Shown: positions 1 through 6,739, numbered from the stretch's first letter. The stretch is 6,782 nt of DNA from an uncultured Clostridia bacterium (GCA_947367285.1 CANBDB010000083.1:1-6782); one strand, 5' to 3'. Notes: generated by a model from the sequence alone, not told the origin. Program-made: numbers and translations.

Positions 1-5
1 CTCCT
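1..5 (-). promoter_or_regulatory. Shine-Dalgarno AGGAG for the next gene, cut off by the window edge
   Basis: The minus strand ends with AGGAG at positions 5-1, 47 nt after the stop codon of the MBL gene. The gap of 52 nt holds no stem-loop with a U-tract. A further gene of the operon probably starts a few bases beyond the window. Confidence 0.6.
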
Positions 6-52
6 ATGATGAACAGTTTACGTGCTAAATAACTTGAGCATAGATGTAATAA

Positions 53-1678
53 TTATAACTTGCTTTCTGTCTTAGACACTATTTCAATATTAGCTTTTTT
101 CTCGTCACAAAACTCGTTAGAGAACTTTTTCAACACTTTAGGAAATGCGTGGAACAAGAAAAATTTAATGTTATCCTTCTCGCAACTATTTATAAAATCA
201 GCAATAGCATCTTTATCGGAGTGAAAACTCCAATCGGGCGACATCAAGTTGTGTATATTAGCAAAATTGCAACTTGACATACGTTCCTGCAATTCCTTTG
301 ATGCTGCTAAAGGTCCCGTAATATACAAATCCATTTCGTGAGCATTAAAGATTTCGACTGCTTTATCTATTTCACCTTGTGTCAAGAGAAATACCAACTT
401 TTTATCTTTATATTCTGCAAACTGCTCAGAAGTGGACATTGTATACAGCCGTTGAGTTTCAGCATAATTTATACTTGACTTCTTTACAATGTGCTTGACA
501 AATAAATCTCCTTCGTGTTTAGACATTAACCAAGTTCTCAATATGTTTTTTAACATATCGAACAACTCGTCAGTTACAACAAAGAGCCAATCCATATGCT
601 TGTCTATTGACAATTTAAAGAGGCACATATAAATGTTGAATAAGGTTTCTGAGCTTCGGCTAACAAAGATGGGGTTATTGTACGATTTAACAACTTCATC
701 GAATATAGTATCCACATTGCGATCTGTTATTGCAAAATCACCGCGAGGAACTAACGCGCAGTCCGTAATTATCGAAACATTACCGTTCTTGTCACCGATA
801 ACTTCTTTTAATGTATTTGAATATTCAAAGAAACCATTTGTTAAACACAAATCACCGGGATAAATCAAAATATCGTTATAATATTTGTACTTTAAGCCAT
901 ATGCACCCGGGCAGTGATAGCTATTAAAGAACTCTATGGTATTGCATATATAAGAGCGATCCTTAATAGATTCTATCAACACCGCATTTTTAAGTAAAAG
1001 CTTCTTATCATCGTCATCAATGCTCTTTAGATTTAATAAGTATCCTAAAGTAATGTCTGATAAAACAACGGGGATTTCTTTTTCTTTAAGAAGATTGAAT
1101 ATTCCTGCCGAATGATCTTTATGAAAATGCGAGAGGAAAACAAAATCCAATATTTCTATAACTTCGCGCTCTATACCAAATCCTGTATCCAAAAGGATAT
1201 TACCATTCTCACAACACAAAAGTATTGCCGTAGAAGATATATCTTCCGCAACATTTCTGATGGATAATGGCTTCCCTAAATGAACGTAGGGCGGTTTGTG
1301 TGTTGCTATGTTCCAATACTTGTAAGAATCTGCAACTTTGAAAGTAGTAAAATTGGCGCGTGATCCCGAAACCATTGGATACCAACCCGTATCCTTGGTT
1401 ATTTGCTCTCTTTGCGCAAAAATCAAATCTCTAACTTTCAATGAGGGAGCGGTATATATGTAAGCAATGTTATATTGAAATCCATCCGCTTGATTAACAT
1501 AATCATAGAAAGTGACAAATTCGATAAAATCCTTTTCAGTAGCGTAATTGTGTTCCAAGTATGCAAAAAAGTCATCAACGCTACAGATGTTGTTGTGCGG
1601 CTTAAGCAACGTTTCTCTTGCACGTTTCATAGAAGCAAACAAAGGCTTGTTTCTAATTTCATATTCTCTAAAGCTCAT
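53..1678 (-). CDS. Metallo-beta-lactamase fold protein with beta-CASP-like nuclease motifs
   Basis: This 541-aa protein is a predicted zinc-dependent hydrolase, probably a nuclease acting on RNA or DNA in the cytoplasm. After an unrecognised N-terminal region (about 1-130), the MBL fold shows a LLDTG strand (162-166), the metal motif SHFHKDHS with H184, H186, D188 and H189, the third-site YHCPGA (H255) and YPGDL (D276). The motifs expected of the beta-CASP insertion follow: an acidic residue ending a strand in IITDCAL (D306, motif A), SFHSDKD (H486, motif B) and FFLFHAF (H510, motif C and last metal ligand). This order is that of RNase J/CPSF73 relatives, not of glyoxalase II or true beta-lactamases. 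Between them, about 315-470 would be the cap domain. The N-terminal extension makes it unlike housekeeping RNase J. ATG 1678 has AGGAAG 7 nt upstream. MBL membership is certain; the beta-CASP call is strong but based on motif reading. Confidence 0.9.
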   Translation of the reverse strand: MSFREYEIRNKPLFASMKRARETLLKPHNNICSVDDFFAYLEHNYATEKDFIEFVTFYDYVNQADGFQYNIAYIYTAPSLKVRDLIFAQREQITKDTGWYPMVSGSRANFTTFKVADSYKYWNIATHKPPYVHLGKPLSIRNVAEDISSTAILLCCENGNILLDTGFGIEREVIEILDFVFLSHFHKDHSAGIFNLLKEKEIPVVLSDITLGYLLNLKSIDDDDKKLLLKNAVLIESIKDRSYICNTIEFFNSYHCPGAYGLKYKYYNDILIYPGDLCLTNGFFEYSNTLKEVIGDKNGNVSIITDCALVPRGDFAITDRNVDTIFDEVVKSYNNPIFVSRSSETLFNIYMCLFKLSIDKHMDWLFVVTDELFDMLKNILRTWLMSKHEGDLFVKHIVKKSSINYAETQRLYTMSTSEQFAEYKDKKLVFLLTQGEIDKAVEIFNAHEMDLYITGPLAASKELQERMSSCNFANIHNLMSPDWSFHSDKDAIADFINSCEKDNIKFFLFHAFPKVLKKFSNEFCDEKKANIEIVSKTESKL

Positions 1679-1697
1679 TGTATCACTTCCTTTTTAG

Positions 1698-2057
1698 TTA
1701 TACATTTTTCAATATCAATATACTCAATCCAAGTCCACCGAATATGCAAAGGAGAGTGCCAAGTGTTCCCATATCGGCAGCAACGGGCAAAGCTATGCCA
1801 CCGATGCACAACGCGGTCACCAATAGACATTTTAGAATTGTAACTCCGTTACTATCCCTGGTTGCATCGTATAACGGCTTGCCGCCCATAGATATTCCTT
1901 TTAATTCATCATCATTGGATTTTTTCTTTGACAATGAATTTGGCGCGTTATCAGACTTACTTCCGCCACTTACTTTCATATCCATAAAACGATCGAAGTG
2001 ATCTTTCTTTCCGTTTCCGTTCCAATCAAATCCACCGCCACCTTTTAAAAATCCCAT
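1698..2057 (-). CDS. Small membrane protein with EF-hand-like loop and shared HFD-MDM-SGG tag
   Basis: This 119-aa protein begins with a glycine run and then DWNGNGKKDHFD (residues 11-22), which has the spacing of an EF-hand/dockerin-type calcium loop (D11, N13, N15, G16, D19, D22). It runs into KDHFDRFMDMKVSGG (18-32), the tag also present at the N-terminus of the 341-aa protein. Residues about 33-70 are polar and probably disordered. Two hydrophobic stretches, about 73-94 and 97-116, form a predicted membrane hairpin joined by a short ADM turn, with Lys-Asn-Val at the end. There is no cleavable signal peptide, so the N-terminal region is probably cytoplasmic (inference). It may anchor the other components at the membrane. 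Calcium binding is untested, and the loop may be a structural relic. The only plausible start is ATG 2057. The stop is 19 nt before the nuclease gene. Confidence 0.8.
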   Translation of the reverse strand: MGFLKGGGGFDWNGNGKKDHFDRFMDMKVSGGSKSDNAPNSLSKKKSNDDELKGISMGGKPLYDATRDSNGVTILKCLLVTALCIGGIALPVAADMGTLGTLLCIFGGLGLSILILKNV

Positions 2058-2070
2058 TACTACGACTATT

Positions 2071-2076
2071 CTCCCT
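2071..2076 (-). promoter_or_regulatory. Distant Shine-Dalgarno AGGGAG of the 119-aa gene
   Basis: AGGGAG lies 13 nt before the ATG at 2057, longer than the 5-8 nt spacing of its neighbours. No alternative in-frame start lies closer. The gene may be translated less efficiently or by coupling with the upstream gene, which ends at 2084. Confidence 0.55.
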
Positions 2077-2083
2077 CTTGATT

Positions 2084-3310
2084 TTAATCAACATACTCTG
2101 TCAACTGAAGGATCAACTTTGCTCGTTCCTCAGTATCTTCAACTTTATCGCACCATAGTTCAAGAAGATCATAGGCATCACTTGATATTTCTTTGAAACT
2201 CGGCATTACGTTGCTCATAATCTCATACCAAGAATCTCTCTTGTTAGGATTATCATATACCATTTGTAGCAATTCATCAGCGAGAGCCAATTCCTCGTTC
2301 TCAATTCTTCTTCTGATAATTTCTCTAACACTAATATGCAACCAGCTACCGGAACGGTAAAAAAGAGTATGCTTTAATGTCGGATTATTCAAAATGATAT
2401 TATCCATTTCTTCATAACCAATTACCATCGAGCCCTTGCTAATAATTCCACCCGTCAAATACCAAGCATCTTCGGATTGTGCTTCTTTTTCATACCTCGA
2501 AAGCAAATATGTCCACATATCCACCGCAGTGTCAACATCAATTTCAAACATTCTTGCCACAGTTTCAGCGATGCTAATTTCGTTCTTGTGAAAATCGTTT
2601 TTAAGAACATCAAAGCTTCTTAATAATTTATCTTTTTTGCCTTCGCCTTTAGTACCTATAGCAAAAGTTCGGTCATATTTATTGCTTGTCTGCGTCGGTG
2701 TTTCTTCTGAATCGAGATTATCATCATCGTCCTCTTCTTCATCTTGTGGCTGCTCGTCCGTTTTTTCTTTCACCAAAAACTCTTCGTCGATAACTCCTGA
2801 GAGTTTATTATTTCGAGCTTCCTCCAACATTGAAGTATATTGCTGAACCGCACACAACTCTTTGGGGTTGATATCATTATTAAATTCGAGGAAGAAAACA
2901 CCAATATCCTTGAACAAATCAACATACAACCTGCTCGCCGTTCCTTTTTTATCTGCGCCTTGATTATACATTTCTATATCAATTAGCAGATATGCTGATA
3001 ACAAAAATGGGATTGTACTATCAAAATTATTTCCCTCCAAATTGCTATCAAGGGCTGCTTGTGCCTGCCTTATTCCAATATAGCTATTTGGATCTATGTA
3101 ACAATCCTTAAACAGAACAACTTCACGTTCTGTGGCAATGCCTTTTACATTGCCTAAATAGGAAACATATTTTACTAAATCGAGCATAAGAAGATCCTTG
3201 AACGGTTTCACACCTTTTTGGGCAAAATATTGACCATATGGCGTTTGATACATAGATTCTGCCATTTCGTATGCCATATTTATTAACTGTTTTAATTCGC
3301 TATTTCTCAT
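2084..3310 (-). CDS. TerB-like N-terminal domain, acidic linker and helical C-terminal domain protein
   Basis: This 408-aa protein has no confident family assignment. Residues about 1-170 are all-helical and resemble TerB-like domains: LDLVKYVSYLGNVKGIATERE (43-63) fits the helix, loop, E-containing helix pattern, and FNNDINPKE (143-151) opens a second similar unit followed by QQYTSMLEEA. Residues about 181-212 are a low-complexity linker rich in Asp, Glu, Gln and Thr, with DEEEDDDDNLD at its core. Residues about 213-408 are again helical, with short amphipathic helices that could form HEAT/TPR-like repeats. No catalytic motif, Walker box, signal peptide or membrane segment is visible, so a scaffold or regulatory partner for the ATPase is the likeliest role (inference). 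ATG 3310 has GGAGA 5 nt upstream, and the gene starts 32 nt after the ATPase stop. Confidence 0.82.
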   Translation of the reverse strand: MRNSELKQLINMAYEMAESMYQTPYGQYFAQKGVKPFKDLLMLDLVKYVSYLGNVKGIATEREVVLFKDCYIDPNSYIGIRQAQAALDSNLEGNNFDSTIPFLLSAYLLIDIEMYNQGADKKGTASRLYVDLFKDIGVFFLEFNNDINPKELCAVQQYTSMLEEARNNKLSGVIDEEFLVKEKTDEQPQDEEEDDDDNLDSEETPTQTSNKYDRTFAIGTKGEGKKDKLLRSFDVLKNDFHKNEISIAETVARMFEIDVDTAVDMWTYLLSRYEKEAQSEDAWYLTGGIISKGSMVIGYEEMDNIILNNPTLKHTLFYRSGSWLHISVREIIRRRIENEELALADELLQMVYDNPNKRDSWYEIMSNVMPSFKEISSDAYDLLELWCDKVEDTEERAKLILQLTEYVD

Positions 3311-3342
3311 AATGTTCTCCTTTGCTATTAAAACAAGAAATA

Positions 3343-5370
3343 TCAGTTTTCAAAAATAAACGATTCGCCCGAATATGTATCACAATACCATTCCCACTGT
3401 CTTATCCGCTTCTCAAATTTTAACGTTTCAAGAGGATTTTGAACATATATGGCTTGTGTATTTTGAGCGCTTTGGATAAGCAAACACAAATAATACTGTT
3501 CGCCGTATTGGTGTGCGGCAGTATATTCGTTATTTGTTATTGAGAAGCTGCCATCTTCTGTGATGGATTTAACTTCTATATATCGTTTACATCCATCGGG
3601 GGTAGTGCTCTCAATATCATATCCTACATTTTGCTTACTAACATCGGTAGCTGTATTACCAAAGTATTTTTCGATGTCAATACATTGCTGCTCTGCGGAA
3701 CGCCATTTTGCAATATGAGGTTTAATTTCCTTCTTTATTGTCTTTGCTACCTGCGGTGCATCCTCTGTATAGTCTTGTGATAATTTACTGATGTCTATGG
3801 AAGTTTGTTCACTAAACCAACTGATTTCAGATTTGCTTATGTTGTTACTAATCTCATCCATCACATCCGCTGCAATACCTGCACCACCGCTGGCTACCTC
3901 AACCAACGATTTGATACCATCATCGGTAGAAACCTTGATTTTCTCAAGTTTGATTTTCTTTCCGGGCGTAGTTTGTGAAAATTTCTCACCTTTGATTATC
4001 TTGGATAAAATCTTGCCCTGCATTTCAGCGTGCATCTTGCCAACCAACTTTTCTTCCGCCATCATCTCCACAAGATCAGCATTGGTAAACTGTTGAGCAG
4101 AATATGATTGGATAAATTTATCGATATTCTTATATTTCTCATAAAGGCTGCTTGATATAGATTCACGTCCAATATACGTTGACGTAGTTCTCAGAAAATG
4201 TTTTTCTGATTCATCAAGCCAATCGGGGAGCAGCTTATATCCATCAATCCTAATTGTTTTTCCGCTTTGTAAATTGAGGACAATGCCTAATAAGTGAAGC
4301 TTTATTTGTTGTTTTAGGTAACTGTTACATTTAGAAAAACCGCTATTGCTGCACAGAATTGAAAAGAATTCACTAAAATCCACGTCATTATTATCTTCAA
4401 AAACGGAATTTACAATATGCAATATATTCTCAGCTATGTCGGCAAGCGCCATTTCCGTCTTTGAATCAACAGTAATATGTTTTCTTGACGGATCTGTTGT
4501 AAAATCGGCGTTGATTTTTACGGGAAACAACACTTTATCATAAGTCGGCAAATAACTATGATAAACCTGTTCGTTTTCATTACAAGCAACTATTCTTTTA
4601 TTGATGATGTCATACTTAAATCCCAAGGAAGTGCTTTTGTGAGATACAACATACCAAGCGTCATTTGACTCTTCCAAGAATTTTACCAAGCATCCACCCT
4701 TGCTTGACTCTCTCGCCAAAGAAATGTTTTTTGAGGAAGTTCCCATTTTAATGCTGCATTCTTCAACATTATTCAAGAAAATAAACATTCCGTTATCTAC
4801 TTGGTCAAGTTCTTCAATAAATTCTTTGATTTTGGCATTTTTGAAGACAAAAATGGTTTTATATCCTTGCTGCTCCAATTCTTGTAGTTTAGCCAAAATG
4901 CTGTTATCAATAGCTTCAACTAACAGCGGAACACGAATCATAGGGATATTTTCTTCGGGGATAGATAATTTTTGCGAGCAGATTTTTTTGCTAAATGTAA
5001 AGCAAGCCTTATCGCTATATATCAATATTTCATCTGTCAAATATGTGGTGCTTTTGAAACCAACACCCCTATAACCGATTGTTTCTCCTCGCTTTTTATT
5101 GCTATTTCCCGAACGGCATATTGCCATAACATCATTTTCATCAAACGGACGTCCATTGTTTGCAAAAATAATGTTACCATTCAATTCGGTAATAAGGATT
5201 TTGGTAGAGTTACAGTCATCAGCATTTTGTAATAGCTCAATGAAAACTCGTCCGCTATAACTTTCCGCCATATACTTTTCCATTTTAGCCATATCGGCTA
5301 AAAGCGCCGGTGATGCAACCGCTTCACTAATGAAAGCATCACTTATTTTCTTTATCAAATCACATAACAT
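3343..5370 (-). CDS. Sacsin/HSP90-like (GHKL) ATPase with C-terminal NO VEIN/DUF3883 nuclease-like domain
   Basis: This 675-aa cytoplasmic protein (numbered from ATG 5370) starts with a GHKL ATP-binding domain of the sacsin type. The N box is ELLQNADD (E45, N49, D52), the G1-equivalent is NNGRPF (71-76), and the glycine lid is GYRGVGFKS (99-107). A later DFTTDPSRKHI segment (P294, S295, R296) is typical of sacsin/NO VEIN proteins. The middle, about 330-545, is mainly helical and unrecognised. Residues about 570-655 match the NO VEIN C-terminal domain (DUF3883): GYDIES with D585, then IEVKS with E599 and K601, laid out like a PD-(D/E)xK nuclease core, then an NEYTAA helix and YYLCLL strand. 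The family suggests ATP-driven conformational change coupled to a nuclease or DNA-binding end. No histidine-kinase phosphoacceptor box or receiver domain is seen. The frame extends to a TTG at 5433, overlapping the previous gene, but the RBS supports 5370. A defence role is inferred from the architecture. Confidence 0.92.
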   Translation of the reverse strand: MLCDLIKKISDAFISEAVASPALLADMAKMEKYMAESYSGRVFIELLQNADDCNSTKILITELNGNIIFANNGRPFDENDVMAICRSGNSNKKRGETIGYRGVGFKSTTYLTDEILIYSDKACFTFSKKICSQKLSIPEENIPMIRVPLLVEAIDNSILAKLQELEQQGYKTIFVFKNAKIKEFIEELDQVDNGMFIFLNNVEECSIKMGTSSKNISLARESSKGGCLVKFLEESNDAWYVVSHKSTSLGFKYDIINKRIVACNENEQVYHSYLPTYDKVLFPVKINADFTTDPSRKHITVDSKTEMALADIAENILHIVNSVFEDNNDVDFSEFFSILCSNSGFSKCNSYLKQQIKLHLLGIVLNLQSGKTIRIDGYKLLPDWLDESEKHFLRTTSTYIGRESISSSLYEKYKNIDKFIQSYSAQQFTNADLVEMMAEEKLVGKMHAEMQGKILSKIIKGEKFSQTTPGKKIKLEKIKVSTDDGIKSLVEVASGGAGIAADVMDEISNNISKSEISWFSEQTSIDISKLSQDYTEDAPQVAKTIKKEIKPHIAKWRSAEQQCIDIEKYFGNTATDVSKQNVGYDIESTTPDGCKRYIEVKSITEDGSFSITNNEYTAAHQYGEQYYLCLLIQSAQNTQAIYVQNPLETLKFEKRIRQWEWYCDTYSGESFIFEN

Positions 5371-5377
5371 TTTACTT

Positions 5378-5382
5378 ACCTC
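5378..5382 (-). promoter_or_regulatory. Shine-Dalgarno GAGGT of the ATPase gene (decides start)
   Basis: GAGGT lies 7 nt before the ATG at 5370 and just after the stop codon of the upstream gene (5389-5387). No comparable site precedes the TTG at 5433, which opens the longest frame, so translation is assigned to ATG 5370. Confidence 0.85.
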
Positions 5383-5386
5383 AAAA

Positions 5387-6412
5387 TTAGACGTTGATAG
5401 ATATAATTCTACTTTCTCTGACCGGTTTGTCAATAAATGAAATTGAAGAAAAGCCTTCTCTTATCGTTCCATAACAAACCTTAAACTCTATGGATTTATA
5501 CCCATTTACTGTTGATGGGATCTTGTTTTCATAAACAAAAGGAATAGAATTCATTGCTTTTTGGTTCGCGGCTAATGTGGTGGTCGCGGATTCCGCTACA
5601 TTCAAAAAGCCACAAACTGAAATATCTTTCATATAGATGCAAGTACGTTTATCGGTCTTATTCTCAAACACAAATGTTCCGGTTCGAGCAATACCACCGA
5701 TCCAATAATTATCACGACTCCATTTTACAAAAGATATCTTAATATCATTATCCTCGTATACAAGGTTTGGATCATTAAAAATTTCTTTTAAGGGAACTGC
5801 TGACTCGGTGATGCTATCTTGTTTTTTCAACAGTTTTACAACTGTTTTCATATCGTTTATGTCATAAGGGAAAATACAACTAAAGCATTTACCAACAGCT
5901 ACTACAGTTCCGGCAATCTTGGCACTGTCACGTCCATATGGAACAATAACTTGATCCCCGACATTCAAGGATAAATCTCCTGAAAGATAGAGGGATTGTT
6001 TGTTATATGATTCTATCAAAACTTTGCAATAGCTATATATTTTTGTATTATCGTAAGTTGTTTTCGAATTCTTGTCAATTTTTATTGCACTTATACTACC
6101 AATGGTCGAGATATTGTTGTTTGGCTCAGCTTCTTCAAGTGCCTCTAAATATTCTTCTTCGGTATCATAATCATATGGATCGATATCGCAATCAATATCA
6201 CCATCGTACTTATCTCTCCAAGAATCGTTTGATGCCTCATCATCTTCCAAATCATATTTAGCAGAAAAGATTTCACGGCAAACATTAAGTTTTTCATCTT
6301 CCTCTACATCATCAAAATCATCGAGTACTGAAGAAGAGTCATCATCATTGCTTTCTCCACCGCTAAGAATCATATCCATATAATTGTCAAAGTGATTTTT
6401 CATTCCACTCAT
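5387..6412 (-). CDS. Multidomain accessory protein: HFD-MDM-SGG tag, acidic linker, predicted small barrel, Ig-like C-terminus
   Basis: I do not recognise this 341-aa protein as a named family. Four parts can be seen. Residues 5-19 are a short amphipathic tag (KNHFDNYMDMILSGG) that recurs in the 119-aa protein of the same operon. Residues about 20-98 are very acidic and end in a Tyr/Asp/Glu stretch (DPYDYDTEEEYLEALEEAE), a style common in clostridial proteins and probably disordered or helical. Residues about 120-197 look like a small beta-barrel, with a GDQVIVPYG turn at 152-160 and an alternating strand after it, reminiscent of the PriA N-terminal DNA-binding barrel. Residues about 220-341 read as an Ig-like beta-sandwich resembling DUF4352/DUF5067 domains (FVFENKTDKRT at 247-257). 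There is no signal peptide or membrane segment. ATG 6412 has AGGAG 7 nt upstream, and the stop lies 16 nt before the ATPase start. A binding or adaptor role is inferred. Confidence 0.8.
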   Translation of the reverse strand: MSGMKNHFDNYMDMILSGGESNDDDSSSVLDDFDDVEEDEKLNVCREIFSAKYDLEDDEASNDSWRDKYDGDIDCDIDPYDYDTEEEYLEALEEAEPNNNISTIGSISAIKIDKNSKTTYDNTKIYSYCKVLIESYNKQSLYLSGDLSLNVGDQVIVPYGRDSAKIAGTVVAVGKCFSCIFPYDINDMKTVVKLLKKQDSITESAVPLKEIFNDPNLVYEDNDIKISFVKWSRDNYWIGGIARTGTFVFENKTDKRTCIYMKDISVCGFLNVAESATTTLAANQKAMNSIPFVYENKIPSTVNGYKSIEFKVCYGTIREGFSSISFIDKPVRESRIISINV

Positions 6413-6434
6413 TATAGCTCTCCTTTATTAAATA

Positions 6435-6482
6435 GTCCACGGTAATATAAATCTAACATATTTAGTGTTTCATAAAGTGGAC
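6435..6482. repeat. 6-bp inverted repeat in the leader before the 341-aa gene
   Basis: GTCCAC (6435-6440) and GTGGAC (6477-6482) are perfect inverted copies separated by 36 bp, within the 102-base stretch between the HTH stop and the next start. In RNA they could pair around a large AT-rich loop just upstream of the ribosome binding site; in DNA they could be half-sites. There is no U-tract, so it is not an intrinsic terminator. It may be chance. Confidence 0.3.
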
Positions 6483-6514
6483 AGTGATCGGTTTGAATTA
6501 ATAATGCTTGCTTT

Positions 6515-6700
6515 TTATTCTGCAGCCTTACCATCTTTTACCCAAGCATCCACCTCGGAAACCTTGAATTTCCAAAGACGTCCGACCTTAGATGCAGGCA
6601 TACCGCGCTTTGCAATCCAAATCAATACAGTATCACGGCTAACGCCGAGATGCTCCATAATCTCTTTGAGTGAATACCATCTTTCGGTTTCGTTTGACAT
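6515..6700 (-). CDS. Excisionase/MerR-like helix-turn-helix DNA-binding protein
   Basis: This is a 61-aa winged helix-turn-helix protein of the excisionase-family type (HTH_17 class), expected to bind DNA in the cytoplasm. The HTH covers about residues 10-30, with the typical YSLKEI start, the turn LGVSRDTV and a recognition helix ending in WIAKRG. It is followed by the wing and last helix (GMPASKVGRLWKFK, then SEVDAWV) at about 33-54. The frame is open to a TTG at 6718, but the GGAGG sits inside that extension, so ATG 6700 is chosen. It is the first gene after a consensus promoter with palindromes, which suits an autoregulating repressor or switch. Similar small HTH genes often precede restriction-modification and other defence operons. 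No integrase or attachment site is visible, so a role as a phage excisionase is less likely. The fold is secure; the regulatory role is inferred. Confidence 0.88.
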   Translation of the reverse strand: MSNETERWYSLKEIMEHLGVSRDTVLIWIAKRGMPASKVGRLWKFKVSEVDAWVKDGKAAE

Positions 6701-6708
6701 TTTATATT

Positions 6709-6713
6709 CCTCC
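6709..6713 (-). promoter_or_regulatory. Shine-Dalgarno GGAGG of the HTH gene (decides start)
   Basis: GGAGG lies 8 nt before the ATG at 6700. It falls inside the six-codon extension that would begin at the TTG at 6718, so the extension is not translated and the ATG is the real start. Confidence 0.9.
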
Positions 6714-6721
6714 GACAAAAA

Positions 6722-6739
6722 GAAATAATTATTTATTTC
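6722..6739. promoter_or_regulatory. AT-rich palindrome at the transcription start (possible operator)
   Basis: The arms GAAATAA and TTATTTC form a perfect 7-bp inverted repeat around a 4-bp centre, starting directly next to the -10 hexamer and covering the expected transcription start. Its placement suits an operator for the HTH protein encoded next. The low-complexity A/T composition weakens the case. Confidence 0.4.

Noticed and set aside
53..1678. Reading the MBL protein as a beta-lactamase or glyoxalase II
   Set aside because: It has no signal peptide, is far too long, and has beta-CASP motifs A, B and C after the metal-binding core.
1678..2001. Plus-strand open frame of 107 codons opposite the 119-aa gene
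   Set aside because: It mirrors a well-supported minus-strand gene, has no convincing ribosome binding site, and its translation shows no domain.
2637..2846. Plus-strand frame with a long serine run
   Set aside because: The serine run is simply the complement of the Asp/Glu-rich linker of the 408-aa protein.
4700..5074. Plus-strand open frame of 124 codons inside the ATPase gene
   Set aside because: It runs antisense to conserved GHKL-domain coding sequence and has a low-complexity Ser/Leu-rich translation typical of a shadow frame.
3343..5370. Reading the ATPase as a sensor histidine kinase
   Set aside because: The GHKL fold is shared, but there is no phosphoacceptor histidine box, no sensor membrane segment and no response regulator; the N box and PSR motif are of sacsin/NO VEIN type.
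6411..6416. TATAAT on the minus strand overlapping the start codon of the 341-aa gene
   Set aside because: It could not drive that gene, no -35 box lies at the right distance, and TATAATG arises easily at an ATG start in AT-rich DNA.
6515..6700. Excisionase of an integrated element
   Set aside because: The HTH family is named after excisionases, but no integrase, recombinase or attachment repeat is visible in the window; promoter placement suits a transcription regulator better.
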